Source of the DNA: Cordylochernes scorpioides
Taxonomy: Eukaryota > Arthropoda > Arachnida > Pseudoscorpiones > Chernetidae
Direction: 5' to 3'
DNA length: 64,000 bases
NCBI GenBank assembly: GCA_030710605.1
Contig: CP092874.1
Coordinates: forward strand, 19,315,205 to 19,379,204
A program made the position numbers and the translations under genes. Below the pieces are notes generated by a model. It was not told the DNA's origin. It ran no database searches and worked only from the letters and a program-made list of their open reading frames with translations. Below are positions 22,944-35,329 of the stretch, piece by piece. The number at the start of each line of letters is the position of its first letter. Positions within the stretch are counted from its first letter, which is position 1.

Positions 22944-25900
22944 AATCCCCGGCATGAATGTGGAGACATCACGAGGTTGTAGCGTAACTTCTCAAATGTC
23001 GGCCTTGGTAGCGGCTTGGTCAGAATGTCCGCCTTCATGTCGCCAGTTGGGCAGTAGACCATTTTTATCACTGTCTTCTTCTGAAGATCCTTCAGGTGAT
23101 GGATCTTGGTTGCGATGTGCTTGGTTCTAGAAGACACTTTTTCGGATGAACATATCTTGAGACATGATTGATTGTCTTGGTGGAAGTAGATTGGAGCTTT
23201 CTGTTCCAGTTCGAGATCCTTTAGCAAGTCGAGAAGCCATAACAGTTCTTGTGAGGCTTCAGCTGCGGAGATAAGTTCCGCTTCGGTGGATGAGAGAGAT
23301 ACGCAACCTTGTTTCCCAGTCATCCATGAGATGGGGTTTGAACCCAGTAGGAACAAGTTTCCGCTTAGTGATTTTCTGTCGGTGTTGTCGCTTGCCCATG
23401 TGGCATCGCTGTATGCTTCCAGCGTGGGAGGTTTTTGGTTAGATATGCGTAGCTCGAGTTCTTTAGTAGTTTTTAGATATCTTACGATTCTTTTTGCTGC
23501 ATTCCAGTCACAATTTCTAGGATTCTGGTTTCTGCTGCTGAGTATGCAGACTGGAGCTGCGATATCTGGTCTGGATACTACGCTTAGGTACAATAGTGAG
23601 CCTATCAGTTGTTGGTATTGGACGTTGTTTGGTAGAAGTTTTTCATCAGATATACCGGGATATCCGCTTTCCATGGGAGTGAAAGTAGGTTTCGCTTCTT
23701 GGAGATTGTACCTTTCAACTAATTCTTGGATTTTACTCTTTTGGCTCAGTAGGAGTTCACCTTCTCTGTTCCTGGAGATTTCTATACCAATGAATTGAGT
23801 GGGGTCTCCAAGGTTCTTTATTTCGAATTATTTTTCGAGAGTTTTTACAGTGTTTTGGATGATTATTTCGGAATCGCTTGCAAGGAGCATGTCATCCACA
23901 TATAGAATCAAGTAGATGGAATGGTTTTCTTCATTCTTGGTGAATAGGCATGGGTCTACAGTGCTCTGTTTGAAGTTATTTTTAATTAGAGTGCTTGCGA
24001 TTTTTGTGTTCCAAGATCTTCCAGCTTGTTTTAGACCGTAAATTGCCTTCTTTAGTTTGCAGACTTTGTTTGTTTGTTTTGTATGGAGTCCTTCTGGGAG
24101 TTCCATGTAGAGTTCTTTATCTAGGTCGCCGTGTAGGAACGCTGTCTTCACATCGAGGTGGATCACTTGCATCCCTTTGTAGACTGATGCAGCTAGGAAG
24201 GCTCTAATTGTAGAATGCTTCACAATTGGTGCAAAGGTTTCTTCGTAGTCTCGGCCAAATTTCTGATTGAACCCTTTTGCTACGAGTCTGGCTTTGTACC
24301 GCTCTATTTCTCCTTTGGAATTGAGTTTTTGTTTATAGGTCCATTTACATCCTATGATCTTTTTGTCCTTAGGTAGAGGGGTTAGTTCCCAGACATTGTT
24401 CTTCTCAAGAGAATTTAGTTCTTCGTTCATTGCTTGTAGCCATTTTTCTCTTTCTATTTTTGGTAATTGTAGGACTTCTGAGTAGCTGGTGGGTGTCTGA
24501 ATGTCTTGAGCTTCAGTTTTGTACAGCATGTAGTCATTTCTTATGGGAGGTATTCCCTTTGTTGGTCTCGTGGATCTTCTTTGTGTGACCACTTGTGTTC
24601 CTGTGCTTGTACCGGGTGGAAGGTAATCCTCGGTTTCTGAGTCCTCAAGGTTTTCGGGTTGTGTTCCTGGTTCCTGACTTTCCTCTGCATCTCCAATATG
24701 ATTAGAGGAAGTTAGATCTGTACTTAGTACTTGTGGTGAAGTTGTTTTTGTGGAAGCGAGGTGAAACCCATTTTCTTTTTCTATAAATTTTACGGATCTG
24801 CTGATTGTGATGTTGTCTGTATCGTGCAGGATTCTGTATCCTTTGCTTCGATCATCGTATCCAAGAAAGATCCCTTCGATAACTTTGCTATCCAACTTGT
24901 TTCTTTTTATCTTGGGAATATAGGCGAAGGCTTTACATCCGAATCTTTTTAGATGCTTCAGACTGGGCTTCCTGTTGGTCCATAGTTCAAATGGAGTCTT
25001 GTCTGTAGCTTTCGAGGGTATTCGGTTGTGTAGGTAATTAGCTGTGGTAACCGCTTCCGCCCATAGAGACTGTGGGAGTCCTGAGTCAAACAGCATGCAT
25101 CTTGTCATCTCCATTAGTGATCGATTTTTCCTTTCGGCTACTCCGTTCTGGGCTGGTGAGTAGGGGACTGTTAGCTGATGTCTGATTCCGCTTAGGTTCA
25201 GGAAATCTTCGACTTGTTGGTTTACGTACTCACGACCGTTGTCTGTCCGTATGGTTTGGATATTTTTTCCAAATTCCGTGTGTGCTGAGATGACGTAGTC
25301 TTTTATTTTTTCATAGGCTTCGTCTTTTCCTTTCAGGAGGTAGGTCTTCGTGTATCTGCTGTAGTCATCAGTGAAGGTGATGAAGTATCTCTTACCGCTG
25401 AGAGAGTTAGTTGGTAATGGACCGCAGATATCACTGTGGACAAGTTGAAGCGTTTCAGTTGCTCTGTACTCTGTCTTCTTTGGAAATGGGGTTTCGGTGA
25501 GTTTTCCTTGAATGCACTGAACGCAGTCTGTGCTGTGCGAACAGTTATTTAGACTTAGTCCTCTTGCTAGGTTCTCATTTCGAATCTTCTTAATTGATTC
25601 TATATTTCTGTGTCCTAGTCTGTCGTGCCAGAGCATGAGGCAATTTTTGTTCTTGCAGTGGTTTTGTTTTGCTACATTTGCTTTGAATGTGCGAGTTTGG
25701 AGGTTGTCATCCAGGCGGAGTCGGTACATTCCATTGTCAAGTATACCGTTCGCGAGGGCTGTGTTGTCTCTTTCGATGGTACACCAATCTCTTTTGAACG
25801 TCACTTTACATCCGTTGGAGGTGGCCGCACTCACTGACAGAAGGTTGTCTGTTAGTTCCGGGATGTAGAGAACTTTTGTGAGAAGTAAGGTGTCAGTCTT

Positions 25901-26941
25901 TCCTTGGGGTGTGATGACTTTGATTTCTCCTTGTCCTATCCCTTTGACCTGCAGCTTATTGCCATTAGCAACCACAACATTTTGTGTTTGTTCTCTGTTA
26001 AGTTCAGTGAAGAAGCTTTCATCGTACGCCATATGAGATGTGGCTCCAGAGTCGACGAACCAGTTGTGTACACTTGCTTCTCGTTGAGTGCAATTGAGGG
26101 CTTTTGGGTTAGGTCCTTTTGTTGTTCTCTGATTTGTGGGTTGTTCTTGGGTGACACTCGACTGATTTGTGTACTTTGGTACGTTTCCTCTTCTGAAGTT
26201 TTCATATTTGTACTCTTTGTTGCTGTTGTTTCGCTTTTGATAGTGCCAACATTCTTCTTTGGAGTGGTTTGGTTTGTGGCAGAAAGAACAGAATTTCTTC
26301 TCTTTTTCTCTTCTTTGGCTTGGAGCTCCGTGGAGGCTTTTTAAGGCTTTTGATGCGGTGCTTTCGTCTTTCGAGCTTTCTACTCTGCGTGTGTGTTCAT
26401 CAAGGAGTTTGTTCTTGGTGAATTCAAGCGTTAGCTCGTCATCAGGCCTTGATTCCAACATCGTGATGAGATTTGAGTAGCTCTTTGGAAGCGAGCAAAG
26501 CAGTATAGCCGTGATGTGAGAGTCCTTTAGTGTTTCGCCAATAGTTCGCAGTTTGTCAACTATTTCCATCATGGTAGTGATGTGCTGCTGCATGTCTTTG
26601 TCTTCTTCGAGTTTTAAGCTGTATAGTTTCCTTAGCAAATAAATTTTTCCTGAGAGTGTTTTTCTTTCATAGATATTTTTAAGAGTGTCCCAGGTAGCTT
26701 TGGCTGTTAGTAGGTTTTTGACATGCACTATTTGTGAGTCGGCGATGCTTAGATTAATGATAGCTCTAGCTTTTGAGTCTTTCTTTTTCCATTCGATTTT
26801 AGGTTCATCTGGAATATTTTCGGTGACAACTTCCCAAAGATCTTCCTTTTGCAAGAGCATTTCAATTTTGAAAGACCATAGTGAGTAGTTATAGCCGTCG
26901 AGCTTATTTAGGGTTACATCGTGGCTCGGGAGTGACGCCAT
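22934..26941 (-). pseudogene. Copia Gag-Pol polyprotein with one internal stop
   Basis: A single frame of 1336 codons from ATG at 26941, broken only by a TAA at 23828-23830. Domains in order: Gag of the UBN2 type (KLDGYNYSLWSFKIEM at the start), zinc knuckle CSFCHKPNHSKEECW (about residue 215), protease WFVDSGATSHM (about 293), integrase zinc region and core (HDRLGHRN, DICGPL, TIRTDNGREYV, SPAQNGVAERKNR; about 430-640), reverse transcriptase with YVDDM (about 1015), the internal stop shortly after, then RNase H (KQGCVSLSSTEAELISA). The stop lies late in the reverse transcriptase region and removes RNase H. Everything after it stays in the same frame, so it looks like one point mutation. Confidence 0.93.
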
Positions 26942-27014
26942 TTTTGCTAAGCCTTTTTTCTTTGTCTTAACTCGTTAGTTGAATTTCATGCAATATTCAG
27001 TCTCATAATCTAAT

Positions 27015-27223
27015 TGTTGTAAGATTTAAGTACTTACAGCTTGTATGAAGGCATGAGGACGTTGATGATTATATGATAATAATCTTTATTATCCATTTAG
27101 TAAGAAAAGACAAAGTTATGGTAGCGAACAGTTATTGTAATATAGAGAAGAAGGTAAACAAAACGTTGTGATGATGATAGGTCCAGTGTGGCGCTAGCTG
27201 TCGTAGCATTCAGTTATCCAACA
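27015..27223 (-). repeat. 5' LTR of the Copia element
   Basis: A 209-bp copy of 22735-22943, upstream of the polyprotein on the minus strand. Confidence 0.93.
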
Positions 27224-27228
27224 ATACT

Positions 27229-27930
27229 AATTACATTTTTAAATGAATATATATGTTTTTAAATTAAAAAATTTGAAAAAGAAAACATATATTACGGTTA
27301 AACTTTCAAATAAAATCGATTAATATCACTCGAAAATAAAAATAAAATTATTAAAGTGTAAAATGTTGTAATTAAAATGTAAAATATGTGCGTTTGTCTT
27401 AAAAGCCTATATACACACATATTCGTTTGGCAAGCATTCATTCGGACAGAACCCGGGCGAAGCCATATCATTTGCCTTGTTTTCCATATTAACCCTTTTC
27501 AAATGTGTTTATAAATATTAATAAGAAATATTGCAATATATTTGATATAACATTCCTATTTAAATACTTTAAAAACTGTTAATATGTTTCATTTCATAAT
27601 ATGACTGTAATGTATCTTGCGATTTCTTCTATCTGCTTATGATGTTACTTATTTGTTTAATGTATATGTTTATTCAATGCTCTTTTTCTTAATTGTTTAT
27701 TTTCTTTTTGATAATTCTGTTACCTATTCTACTACAATATGAATTACTGTAAATAGTTTCACCCGCAATTATCCAGATCGGATATAGCGTGTTTTTTTTG
27801 CAACTGGTATTAAATAAATATGACTTTAGTGTGTGCCACATTAATACTTAATATTTAGCAGTATTTTAGTATATTCTTATTAAAAGTTTAATAACTGAAA
27901 AAACAATAGAAAAAAATAAAAGATAAGTGG
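27229..27930. other. AT-rich DNA, possible Helitron 3' remnant
   Basis: The phrase acccgggcgaagccatatca at about 27451 resembles the terminal hairpin region of the Helitrons at 44322 and 59325 but lacks a CTAG end. Nothing else is recognisable. Confidence 0.4.
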
Positions 27931-27939
27931 GTCAGGTGT

Positions 27940-28112
27940 TGATATTAAAAATAAAGAAGGCATCTCCTGACCACGAGCACATGTGCTTTTTAGATGGCAG
28001 AGTGCCTAAATAAACGTTTAGTTTATTTTTGATCCACTAGATGGCGCTTTGCCATCTAAAAAGCACATGTGCTCGTGGTCAGGAGAGAGATAGCCTTCTT
28101 TATTTTTAGCTT
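27940..28112. repeat. palindromic derivative of hammerhead element family B
   Basis: Left arm: aaataaagaaggcatctcct, gaccacgagcacatgtgc, tttttagatggcag. Right arm: the complement, ending gtggtcaggag ... ccttctttattttta. The arms face each other across aataaacgtttagtttattt. The ribozyme itself is absent. The same foldback form is at 37514-37745. Confidence 0.75.
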
Positions 28113-29955
28113 AATAACTATTATAAAGGTTATTAATGATATAGAATAATATATTCTAAACATTGTATTTTCGCTTGGTTTTATTTGTGTTATAAATTAA
28201 ATTTGCAGGTTTAAACTATCCAAGATTAACCTCTCTTTCTTTCTCTTTTTAAAAGAAATTCTCTACAGAAAAACAAAAATGCGTTTCTCAACATTTATTC
28301 AGCTTTAATCAATTTCCAATTAATTTTACTTTTCGAATTTAATTTTTTTCACATTTAAAACTCAAATTCTATGTGTTTTTTTTTTGTATTTAATTTTATT
28401 TATCTGTGAATTTTAATTAATTGAGTCGTAGCCAGACGATTTATTATTTTTTAATAAATAAATTAGTTGATAAAATATCTCTCACTTTATTCCTTTATAT
28501 GTTTATTTTAAATATTAAATGTCATAGAACCTTTATTGAAATTTATTTTTTATATAATTTTTACTAATTATATATATATGTATATATGTATTTATATAAT
28601 TTTTTTTCACTTTTGTGTTATAATATTTCCAATATATTTGACACACATTTATTAAATGTTTTACTTTTTAAATGTCGATTAGTAAATTTATTTTTAATCA
28701 ATCTTTTTTTTTAAATCGTAGTTAAATTTACTATGTATTTTTATATATATGTGGTGTGGTTAATTAACAATAATTCACATAAACATTTCTTGCAAAATCA
28801 AGTTTTGTTTTATTGTATCACTAAAGTTATACCTTGTTATTTTTACTATATTCAGACAACAACAAAAATAAAAGAATAACTCCAATTAAATAGAAAAGAT
28901 ATATATATAAATTAGATAATAAAAATTTTGCATATTTGCAACAAACAAATATGAATTTTTAAAAAGCAACTAAAATTTACATAAAATAGAAATACAAAAC
29001 AATAATTTTTACATGTCCCCTACATATACAACAAAATCATAATATTGTCAAGAAATTGGTTTATGTGAATCAAATGTCTCTATTAGTAAATATGTAAATA
29101 CGTTTATGTTTAATGTTATATAAGGAAGGTATGTAAATTCAATAACTGATTTTTCTTGTTTCTAGTTTTGTTGTGAGGAAAACATCACTCACAAAGTTTA
29201 TCAATTGATCAATAAAACTCTAAATTGATATTGCGATAAAATTATTGGGTAAAACCTTTTTTCTCATTTTTATTTTAAAATGTATATCGTGGCATACACA
29301 TATAAATCTGAGCTTGCACGATTTGCACAGTGATATATAGAAATTTTCATGATTTTAATGTTTGTTGAAGTTATTTGAACAAATTTTCTCAAAGCCAATA
29401 TAATGGCTTGATTATTTAAAATTCACATAAATGTGTTTTTTAAGGTCACACAGTTATTTTGTTCACTATTTTATATCACGATTAAAGAAAGAATTTAAAA
29501 TATTAAAATTCCCAAATATTTTTAGAACAACACAAAAGCAATTTATAGAATAAAATAATATGTAAATCATTCCCGTTTCTAGTTTTTTTTACCCTTCTAT
29601 ATAAATATATAAGTCATCTTACTTTTAAAACATCTATCTAGCTACACGGATGAAACAAATGGCTTTTGACCTGAAAAAAACATGACGTATATCAAACTTT
29701 GTTTTAAAGTGTCACTTTCAATTTTGCTTAATAAGCTAAAACTTTTATAAAATAATAAATTTCTTACCTAATTAAATTAGTTACTTAGATGAGAAGAGAG
29801 AGGAATGAAAACAAACCAACCAGGTAAGTTATTTAATTATGTTTATATTCGCATTTTGAATACTCATTTAATAGTTGGAAACACACACACACATACACAC
29901 AAAAAACATATGCAATCTTACACATTTAAATTTTAATGTAACATTTTAAGGTATA
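28113..29955. other. AT-rich DNA, no gene or repeat end recognised
   Basis: Very AT-rich throughout, with (TA)n and (AC)n microsatellites (for example 28566-28590 and 29882-29905). No frame of interest on either strand. Confidence 0.5.
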
Positions 29956-29959
29956 TTAT

Positions 29960-30282
29960 TCTATATACAGTTACGAGCGTCATTCTTCATCTCCTAATCA
30001 ATCAACTCTGTCACCGTTTGCTTTTTTTTTTTTTTGAATGGCGCCCTCCTATTGGTTGGCTACGATCACGCCACCTTTGCCCCCCCATCATTCCTCCCCC
30101 CTTTCCCAGTATGAGACGCCTACGGAAGCCAACAGTACATAGACAGATAAAGCACATAGGCTATAGTTATTAACTAATATATGCATTTATATAAGGTGCC
30201 AATTTATAATTGTAACAAATAGTATTTGAATAAAAACATTCAATCGGGTAAAACACGGGCGTTGCCCGGGTCATTCGGCTAG
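29960..30282 (+). mobile_element. non-autonomous Helitron, 3' end clear
   Basis: The 3' end is typical: a hairpin acgggcgttgcccg, then a short linker and CTAG at 30279-30282, followed by T. The 5' end is not certain and the start given is approximate. There is no RepHel coding sequence. It abuts repeat Y directly. Confidence 0.6.
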
Positions 30283-30493
30283 TTGTTGTATATATATTAA
30301 TTAATTGTTCCACAGAGTGTCTGTAAGCTCACAGGTAAATAGGCGCTAACCGAAAGAGAAGAAAAGTTCCTTTGTTTAATATTAGTTTCCCTTTTATATT
30401 TTGTTCTGTCTCTTGTAATTCAATAAATATAATGTTTAGTTAATAATTCTTGGAATCAGTTTCATTAAATATTCTAAGCAAAGTCAACAATTA
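30283..30493 (+). repeat. dispersed repeat Y, copy 1
   Basis: About 210 bp (tgttgtatatatattaatta, ccacagagtgtctgtaagct, ttaatattagtttccctttt). The second copy at 60086-60095 plus 62112-62315 is interrupted by a pogo element, so this copy shows the uninterrupted site. No coding capacity. Confidence 0.7.
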
Positions 30494-30545
30494 TATATAC
30501 GTGTGTGAAAACGGATACAAATTTTATAGCTTATACATTATTATA

Positions 30546-30880
30546 TTATAATTACAATTACAATTATTTTATTTCCAAAGCGCTATATCCCGCAAGGGAT
30601 ACTTGCGCCAAACAAGGAGAAAAGTTTATTTACATAAGTTATTTACATTATTCAACTCATGAAAACATTAGAGATCCAGATTTTGTAGAAAGTTTAGAAT
30701 GTATTTACAAAATGAATTGAACTTTAAATATGATTTTTTATCGGAAATCAAATCGTTAAGTTTACAAACAACTAGTTCATTCTTCATTCTATAATCTTGA
30801 AATGCTGGGCAATCGATCAGTAGATGTCTTGAGGTTTGTTCCTCAATACCACAATTGTAATTGTAATAATATTATAATAA
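30546..30880 (-). repeat. LINE 3' end (tail facing left)
   Basis: Starts after attacaattacaattatttt and contains agcgctatatcccgcaaggg and atacttgcgcc. The same start lies at 36945-37100, and a related version (gcgatatccctacaagggat) at 55270 and 55790. On the minus strand it ends in an (ATTT/AATTGT)n tail, as a LINE 3' untranslated region would. Confidence 0.55.
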
Positions 30881-32295
30881 TATAATAAATGGGCGCGTAA
30901 AATTATGTTTAAAAATTAAACTATACCTGCTGTTTTATTCTCTAAATGGCATTTTATAGCTGGAGATTCCGAAGTAATTCCTAAAAAAATGACAAAACAA
31001 TTAGATTTTTATATTTACATATTTTCATATTAATTATTAAAATATATATATGAAATATCACATTATTTTAGGTTATTAAAAAGAAAAAGAAAATAAAAAA
31101 AAACATTCTCGTAATTTACAAAATTCCTTGAATTAATATTTTTATATAATAATATTACAAAATAAAACTTTTATATAAATTTAAAAAATTCGTGCATTTA
31201 TAATAAAAGAATATTAAAATACTCTAGATTATAATATTCGTTATATATAAAAAATCTATATACATTAAATTTTAGAGGTATATTTCTCTCCACAATAATG
31301 TTTTAAGATATAAAAACAAAATGCGTCTTTTTTTTTATTAAACATTCATATTTAAAAAATTAATTTCTTAAATATTTTTTTGCAAGTTTAATTTATTTTG
31401 TAACTTTATATATCCTCACAAATAGTTCTTTAATAATTGTTTATTTTTATAATTTACCAATATAGTAAATACATTTTTATATGATATATCTTTTGATAAT
31501 AAATACTAATATAAAAATAAATATGTTATATGTATATATATATATATATTAAGGATTCCCCCCGTTTTTTAGGTTATTTGACTTTTAAAAAAAAAGTAAT
31601 TAAGTCTATTTTTTGTTTAAAATTTTTAAAATGTCTTACCCATTTTTAATATATTTTCGCCTCAAATTTATTTTGTTTTTTAATAGCGTTTTTATAATAT
31701 AGTAAATGACACTTTTAAAATCTATAATGGCTATACCTTTTATAATTATCTTTTGTTTTTTAATTTATCACTAACAAGCGCGTAATAAATTTGAAAATTA
31801 AAAACAAAAATTTATCTACACTTTTTTTTATATATAGAATATTTTCGCATTGGGATATTATTTGTTTAATATTTATATATTTTTCATTATTTTAAAATAT
31901 TTACAGATATTGTTTTTTTACAATATTCATAGAAAATATTTTATTTTTGATCTCAAAGAAAAATATGCTCGGCGTAAAATATTTTCTCCGCAATGAAACC
32001 TGTCTGCCAATATGACAAATTTGATTATAGAAAACTTTTCATTTCTCATGAAAAATAATATAAATTTTAAAATATTTATTTCAAAAATTCCTTTTTCCAC
32101 AAACAATTTTTGAATTTATAATATGCAGTGGTTTGTTTTGTTAATGCAGAGAGAGGGGGGGATATTTAATAAATTACATAATCCTCTCTGAAATATTATA
32201 ATAAATAAAATGTGAATTTGTTTGCTTTTATAACCTTAAAATTAAATACTCGGGTATTATCATTGTTGCATAGCTCCGTTTTTTTTGCATAAAAA
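30881..32295. other. AT-rich DNA, nothing recognised
   Basis: Simple A/T runs and a (TA)n microsatellite at about 31528-31550. No reading frame or repeat terminus was identified. Confidence 0.5.
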
Positions 32296-32515
32296 TACAC
32301 TCATAGACAAAACTTAATTAAATTGTATCTTTTAGCATGTATATTGGGATTCAGACAATAACTCTGAAAGATATTACAGTGATCTTTATTGAAGATAAAC
32401 GAGATAACCAAGTGTGAATAAAATTGTCTCTATCTCCTTAGAAAAAATAAAAATAAACAGACGACCGGCGATATCAAATACTTTCCACTACCTTATGTTT
32501 TGTCCCCATAAGTAT
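32296..32515 (+). mobile_element. single-unit copy of the inverted-repeat transposon
   Basis: About 220 bp with inverted termini (tacactcatagacaaaactt; complement at ctaccttatgttttgtcccc) and the interior landmarks acaataactctgaaagat and gacgaccggcgatatcaaa. This form, without internal expansion, defines the element that is tandemly expanded at 1-3226 and 19447-20266. TA flanks suggest a Tc1/mariner-type target. Confidence 0.75.
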
Positions 32516-32521
32516 ATTTAT

Positions 32522-32797
32522 CTTCTTATATATAAAAGTTAATGTCTGTTGTCTGTTTCGCGATAAACTCAAAACCTACTGAACCAATTGGTACCAAATT
32601 TTGCATGTCGCTTTTTATAACCCCGAGGAAAGTTTTCGGCTACATTTTGATTAGTATTTTTGGCTATTTATTTTTTCATTTGAAGAACTTTTTTTTTATG
32701 CGGAGTAAATACGAGGCGAAGTAACAATACCAGGCCAATTAAGCGACCAATGAGCGTTCTGCATTTTTTTCAAGTTCAAGCCGGGTCATTCGTTTAG
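32522..32797 (+). mobile_element. non-autonomous Helitron, diverged
   Basis: The 5' part tcttatatataaaagttaat then gtctgttgtctgttt is typical of Helitron starts in arthropods. The 3' end (caagccgggtcattcg then tttagtta) keeps the pattern but the CTAG is mutated to TTAG. The frame 32542-32724 has no support as a gene. Confidence 0.6.
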
Positions 32798-33640
32798 TTA
32801 GATAATAAAAAGGTATATATGTCTTTAATTATTTAAGTATGGATTGTGTGTGCTCTATTTTCATTTGTTTTATATTTTAGGCTTCTGCTTAATTAATAAT
32901 ACATTAAGAGGTCATTGATTGCCCCTTACATCAGGCTAAGAATTTAGAGGATGTCTGAACCAGCCGAATCCACAACTTATTTGAAAGTTCCATTTAGCTT
33001 TGTTTTTTTTTTTTTTAAATCATTTTTAAACTAGACGTGTCATAAGAAAATGACTGAGGCTGTCAAGAAAAGCTGAAACACATAAAAAGTGAAACCGTGT
33101 ATAAAAATAACAAAGTTTATTCTATTGAAAAAGTTAGTATATACATGACATTAGATACTTACTATGGCAGAAGATTCCACCAATCAGAAGAGAGAACAAT
33201 AAACACCAAACGATCATATCTTTATCTGCACATACGACCATTTATTTACATACTAACTTTTCTCACTTATGCAAATGTATTATAATTTTTAATCAATACG
33301 GAATATTGTTAAAGTTCCAAGTCAAGCAAGCTTTCAAAGATAAGTTAATTTGTTTTAAAAAATTAATTCATATCTTTAGCTTTAGGGCATTAAAATGCTA
33401 GAAATATTTTTTAAGATTAATATTATAAAAATAAACTTATTTCAGAAAACTTGAAGTTTGTTTTTCACCTAAAATATTAATACATGGGATTAATTTATGG
33501 AATATGTAATATTATATGGGGATAATGAAATAAAGGATATTTTTCTGTTTTTTTTTGTAAAAATTGCTGAGTTTGAAGTATATTAGTTCACTTCTGGGTT
33601 TAACAGGTTTATTGTTTAAATATTTTTTATTTAATTAAAA
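32798..33640. other. AT-rich DNA, nothing recognised
   Basis: No motif-bearing frame; the 62-codon frame at 33097-33285 is unremarkable. Confidence 0.45.
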
Positions 33641-33800
33641 AGGCATATATTGGATCAAAAAATAATTTATTTTACCAATATTCCAGTTGGCTGAACGCCA
33701 ACCTTTATCAAGGTATTATAACCTTTTAAAGTGTGTCAACAACAAACTCAGCACCACATAACGTCAACAGAATTAAGCTTTTAAAATATTTTGTTATATT
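33640..33800 (-). repeat. Penelope-type terminal fragment (family with gttggctgaacgccaac)
   Basis: Contains aggcatatattggatcaaa, tattccagttggctgaacgc and caacctttatcaaggtatta. A similar copy lies at 42735-42905 and a palindromic one at 52417-52590. On the minus strand the hairpin gttggc/gccaac is followed by GAAA-like sequence and preceded by TTGATAA, a degenerate hammerhead layout. Confidence 0.5.
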
Positions 33801-33802
33801 CA

Positions 33803-34694
33803 ATATATATATGTCATAATATATGCTCTTCCAGGATTAATAAAACAATCCAACAGCCAACGAGAGAGAGATGGGCAGCTAAAGCTAAGAAAACTAACTT
33901 ACGACCATTTTTTGGTCACATTCCTGAGGGGGGCGTCACCACCTGGCGCTTATCTTTTGTTAGCCCCGCTTGTGTACACAGGGAAAAACAGTCGTTCAGT
34001 AGATAACGTGGCACTCGCCACCACTTTCTCTCTCGGGTGACTGCCTGGATTTTGCCTCTAACAACTCGTCGTGTGATTTTTTCTCTCCTCACCACATTTA
34101 CCACTATATTGCCACACAGAAAAGTCGACAGGATAAGATCTGACCGGGAAACAAATCCCTCATATACCAGAGTATGAAGAAAACAAGAAGCAATACCACG
34201 ATGATCGAACAAACCCACAACCAAGTTCCACAAGAACCAACGACCGACTCTACTGTAGCCGCTTCCCTTCAAACGCTCACCCTCTGTCTCGACCAACTTT
34301 TAAACCGTGAGTCTGAAGAAACAATCACCTACGACGGAGATGAACCTGCCGCACACTTCTTCTCACAACTTGAGTCTCAGCCGAACTTCCACAACTTAGA
34401 GCCAGCACGCCAAGCTCGAAAGGCTCTATCATCACTCAGAGGCAAAATCCAGGCAGTCACCCGAGAGAGAAAGTGGTGGCGAGTGCCACGTTATCTACTG
34501 AACGACTGTTTTTCCCTGTGTACACAAGCGGGGCTAACAAAAGATAAGCGCCAGGTGGTGACGCCCCCCTCAGGAATGTGACCAAAAAATGGTCGTAAGT
34601 TAGTTTTCTTAGCTTTAGCTGCCCATCTCTCTCTCGTCGGCTGTTGGATTGTTTTATTAATCCTGGAAGAGCATATATTATGACATATATATAT
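33803..34694. mobile_element. foldback element carrying a gypsy-like gag start
   Basis: Two 257-bp arms (33803-34059 and 34438-34694) are inverted copies with only one mismatch noticed. The 378-bp spacer is single-copy. A plus-strand frame from 34174 (MKKTRSNTTM) through ITYDGDEPAAHFFSQL resembles the amino end of a gypsy-type Gag and runs into the right arm. The arms contain an AATCC/TTAAT-rich end and may be LTR-derived. The structure looks like an LTR retrotransposon collapsed into a foldback. Confidence 0.75.
34174..34581 (+). pseudogene. truncated gypsy-like Gag fragment
   Basis: The first 90 or so residues read like a retrotransposon Gag (DQLLNRESEETITYDGDEP, FFSQLE, RQARKALSSLRG). After about 34438 the frame enters the inverted arm and the sequence (KIQAVTRERKWWRVPRY onward) is shared with the mirror-image frame at 33916-34296. 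No zinc knuckle, protease or pol follows. Confidence 0.55.
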
Positions 34695-35329
34695 ATGGGG
34701 GGAGAATATACTATTTATACTATAAACATACTATTATATACAATTTTTATACTTTGACGTTCAGAAATAAATACCCCCTATTGAAGAATAAGCGTTTAGA
34801 TGCTATTAAGGTAAAAAATATCAGTCCTGCGTGTTTTATCCGTGTCTGGTGATCTCCTCGCATACCTGTGTAACCCCGGTCCGATCCCTACCAACGCTAC
34901 AATAAAGTACTGTTTTGTTTTTATATAGCAAATTGTGAGTTTTTTCTTTTTTATCTCCTTTTTGTTGTTGGTGTTGTACTCTTGAGTGTACGTTTTTCTG
35001 TGTATTAAGTTACTCTTACTGTAGGCCCTAGTTTATTGCTTTTTAGATGATAACCCGTAAAAGTAACTTTTGTCATCCAGTCCTCAGTGGATAAGTTTCT
35101 TTTAAAACATTTTAATTTGCATATATCCAGCTTTCAGGCATCAAATACCTTCTGCAGGAGAAACCACTCTGCAATATATCGCCAATAGGACAAGACTTGA
35201 CAATATAATCAAATACAGAGGATTCTTATAGTATAGATTCGGAATTACTATATATAAGCGCCCTATGTATTTGATTTTATTATTTATAAATTTATTAATT
35301 TTATTATTTTTATTAACAGAGTGGTCATT
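34695..35329. other. AT-rich DNA, possible LTR debris
   Basis: The part about 34790-34925 (cgtgtctggtgatctcctcg, taacccc, ctacaataaagtactg) has the look of an LTR end but has no partner in the window. The rest is featureless. Confidence 0.4.

Larger units (their letters stand above)
22735..27223 (-). mobile_element. Copia LTR retrotransposon, recent (4.5 kb)
   Basis: LTRs of 209 bp (22735-22943 and 27015-27223) begin TGTTG and end CAACA and look identical by eye. The element is flanked by the 5-bp duplication atact (22730-22734 and 27224-27228). The minus-strand polyprotein has integrase before reverse transcriptase, the Copia order. The identical LTRs indicate a very recent insertion. One in-frame stop is the only coding damage noticed. 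Confidence 0.95.

Noticed and set aside
33916-34296. 126-codon minus-strand protein at 33916-34296
   Set aside because: Mirror image of the Gag-arm frame caused by the palindrome; only the plus-strand spacer part resembles Gag.
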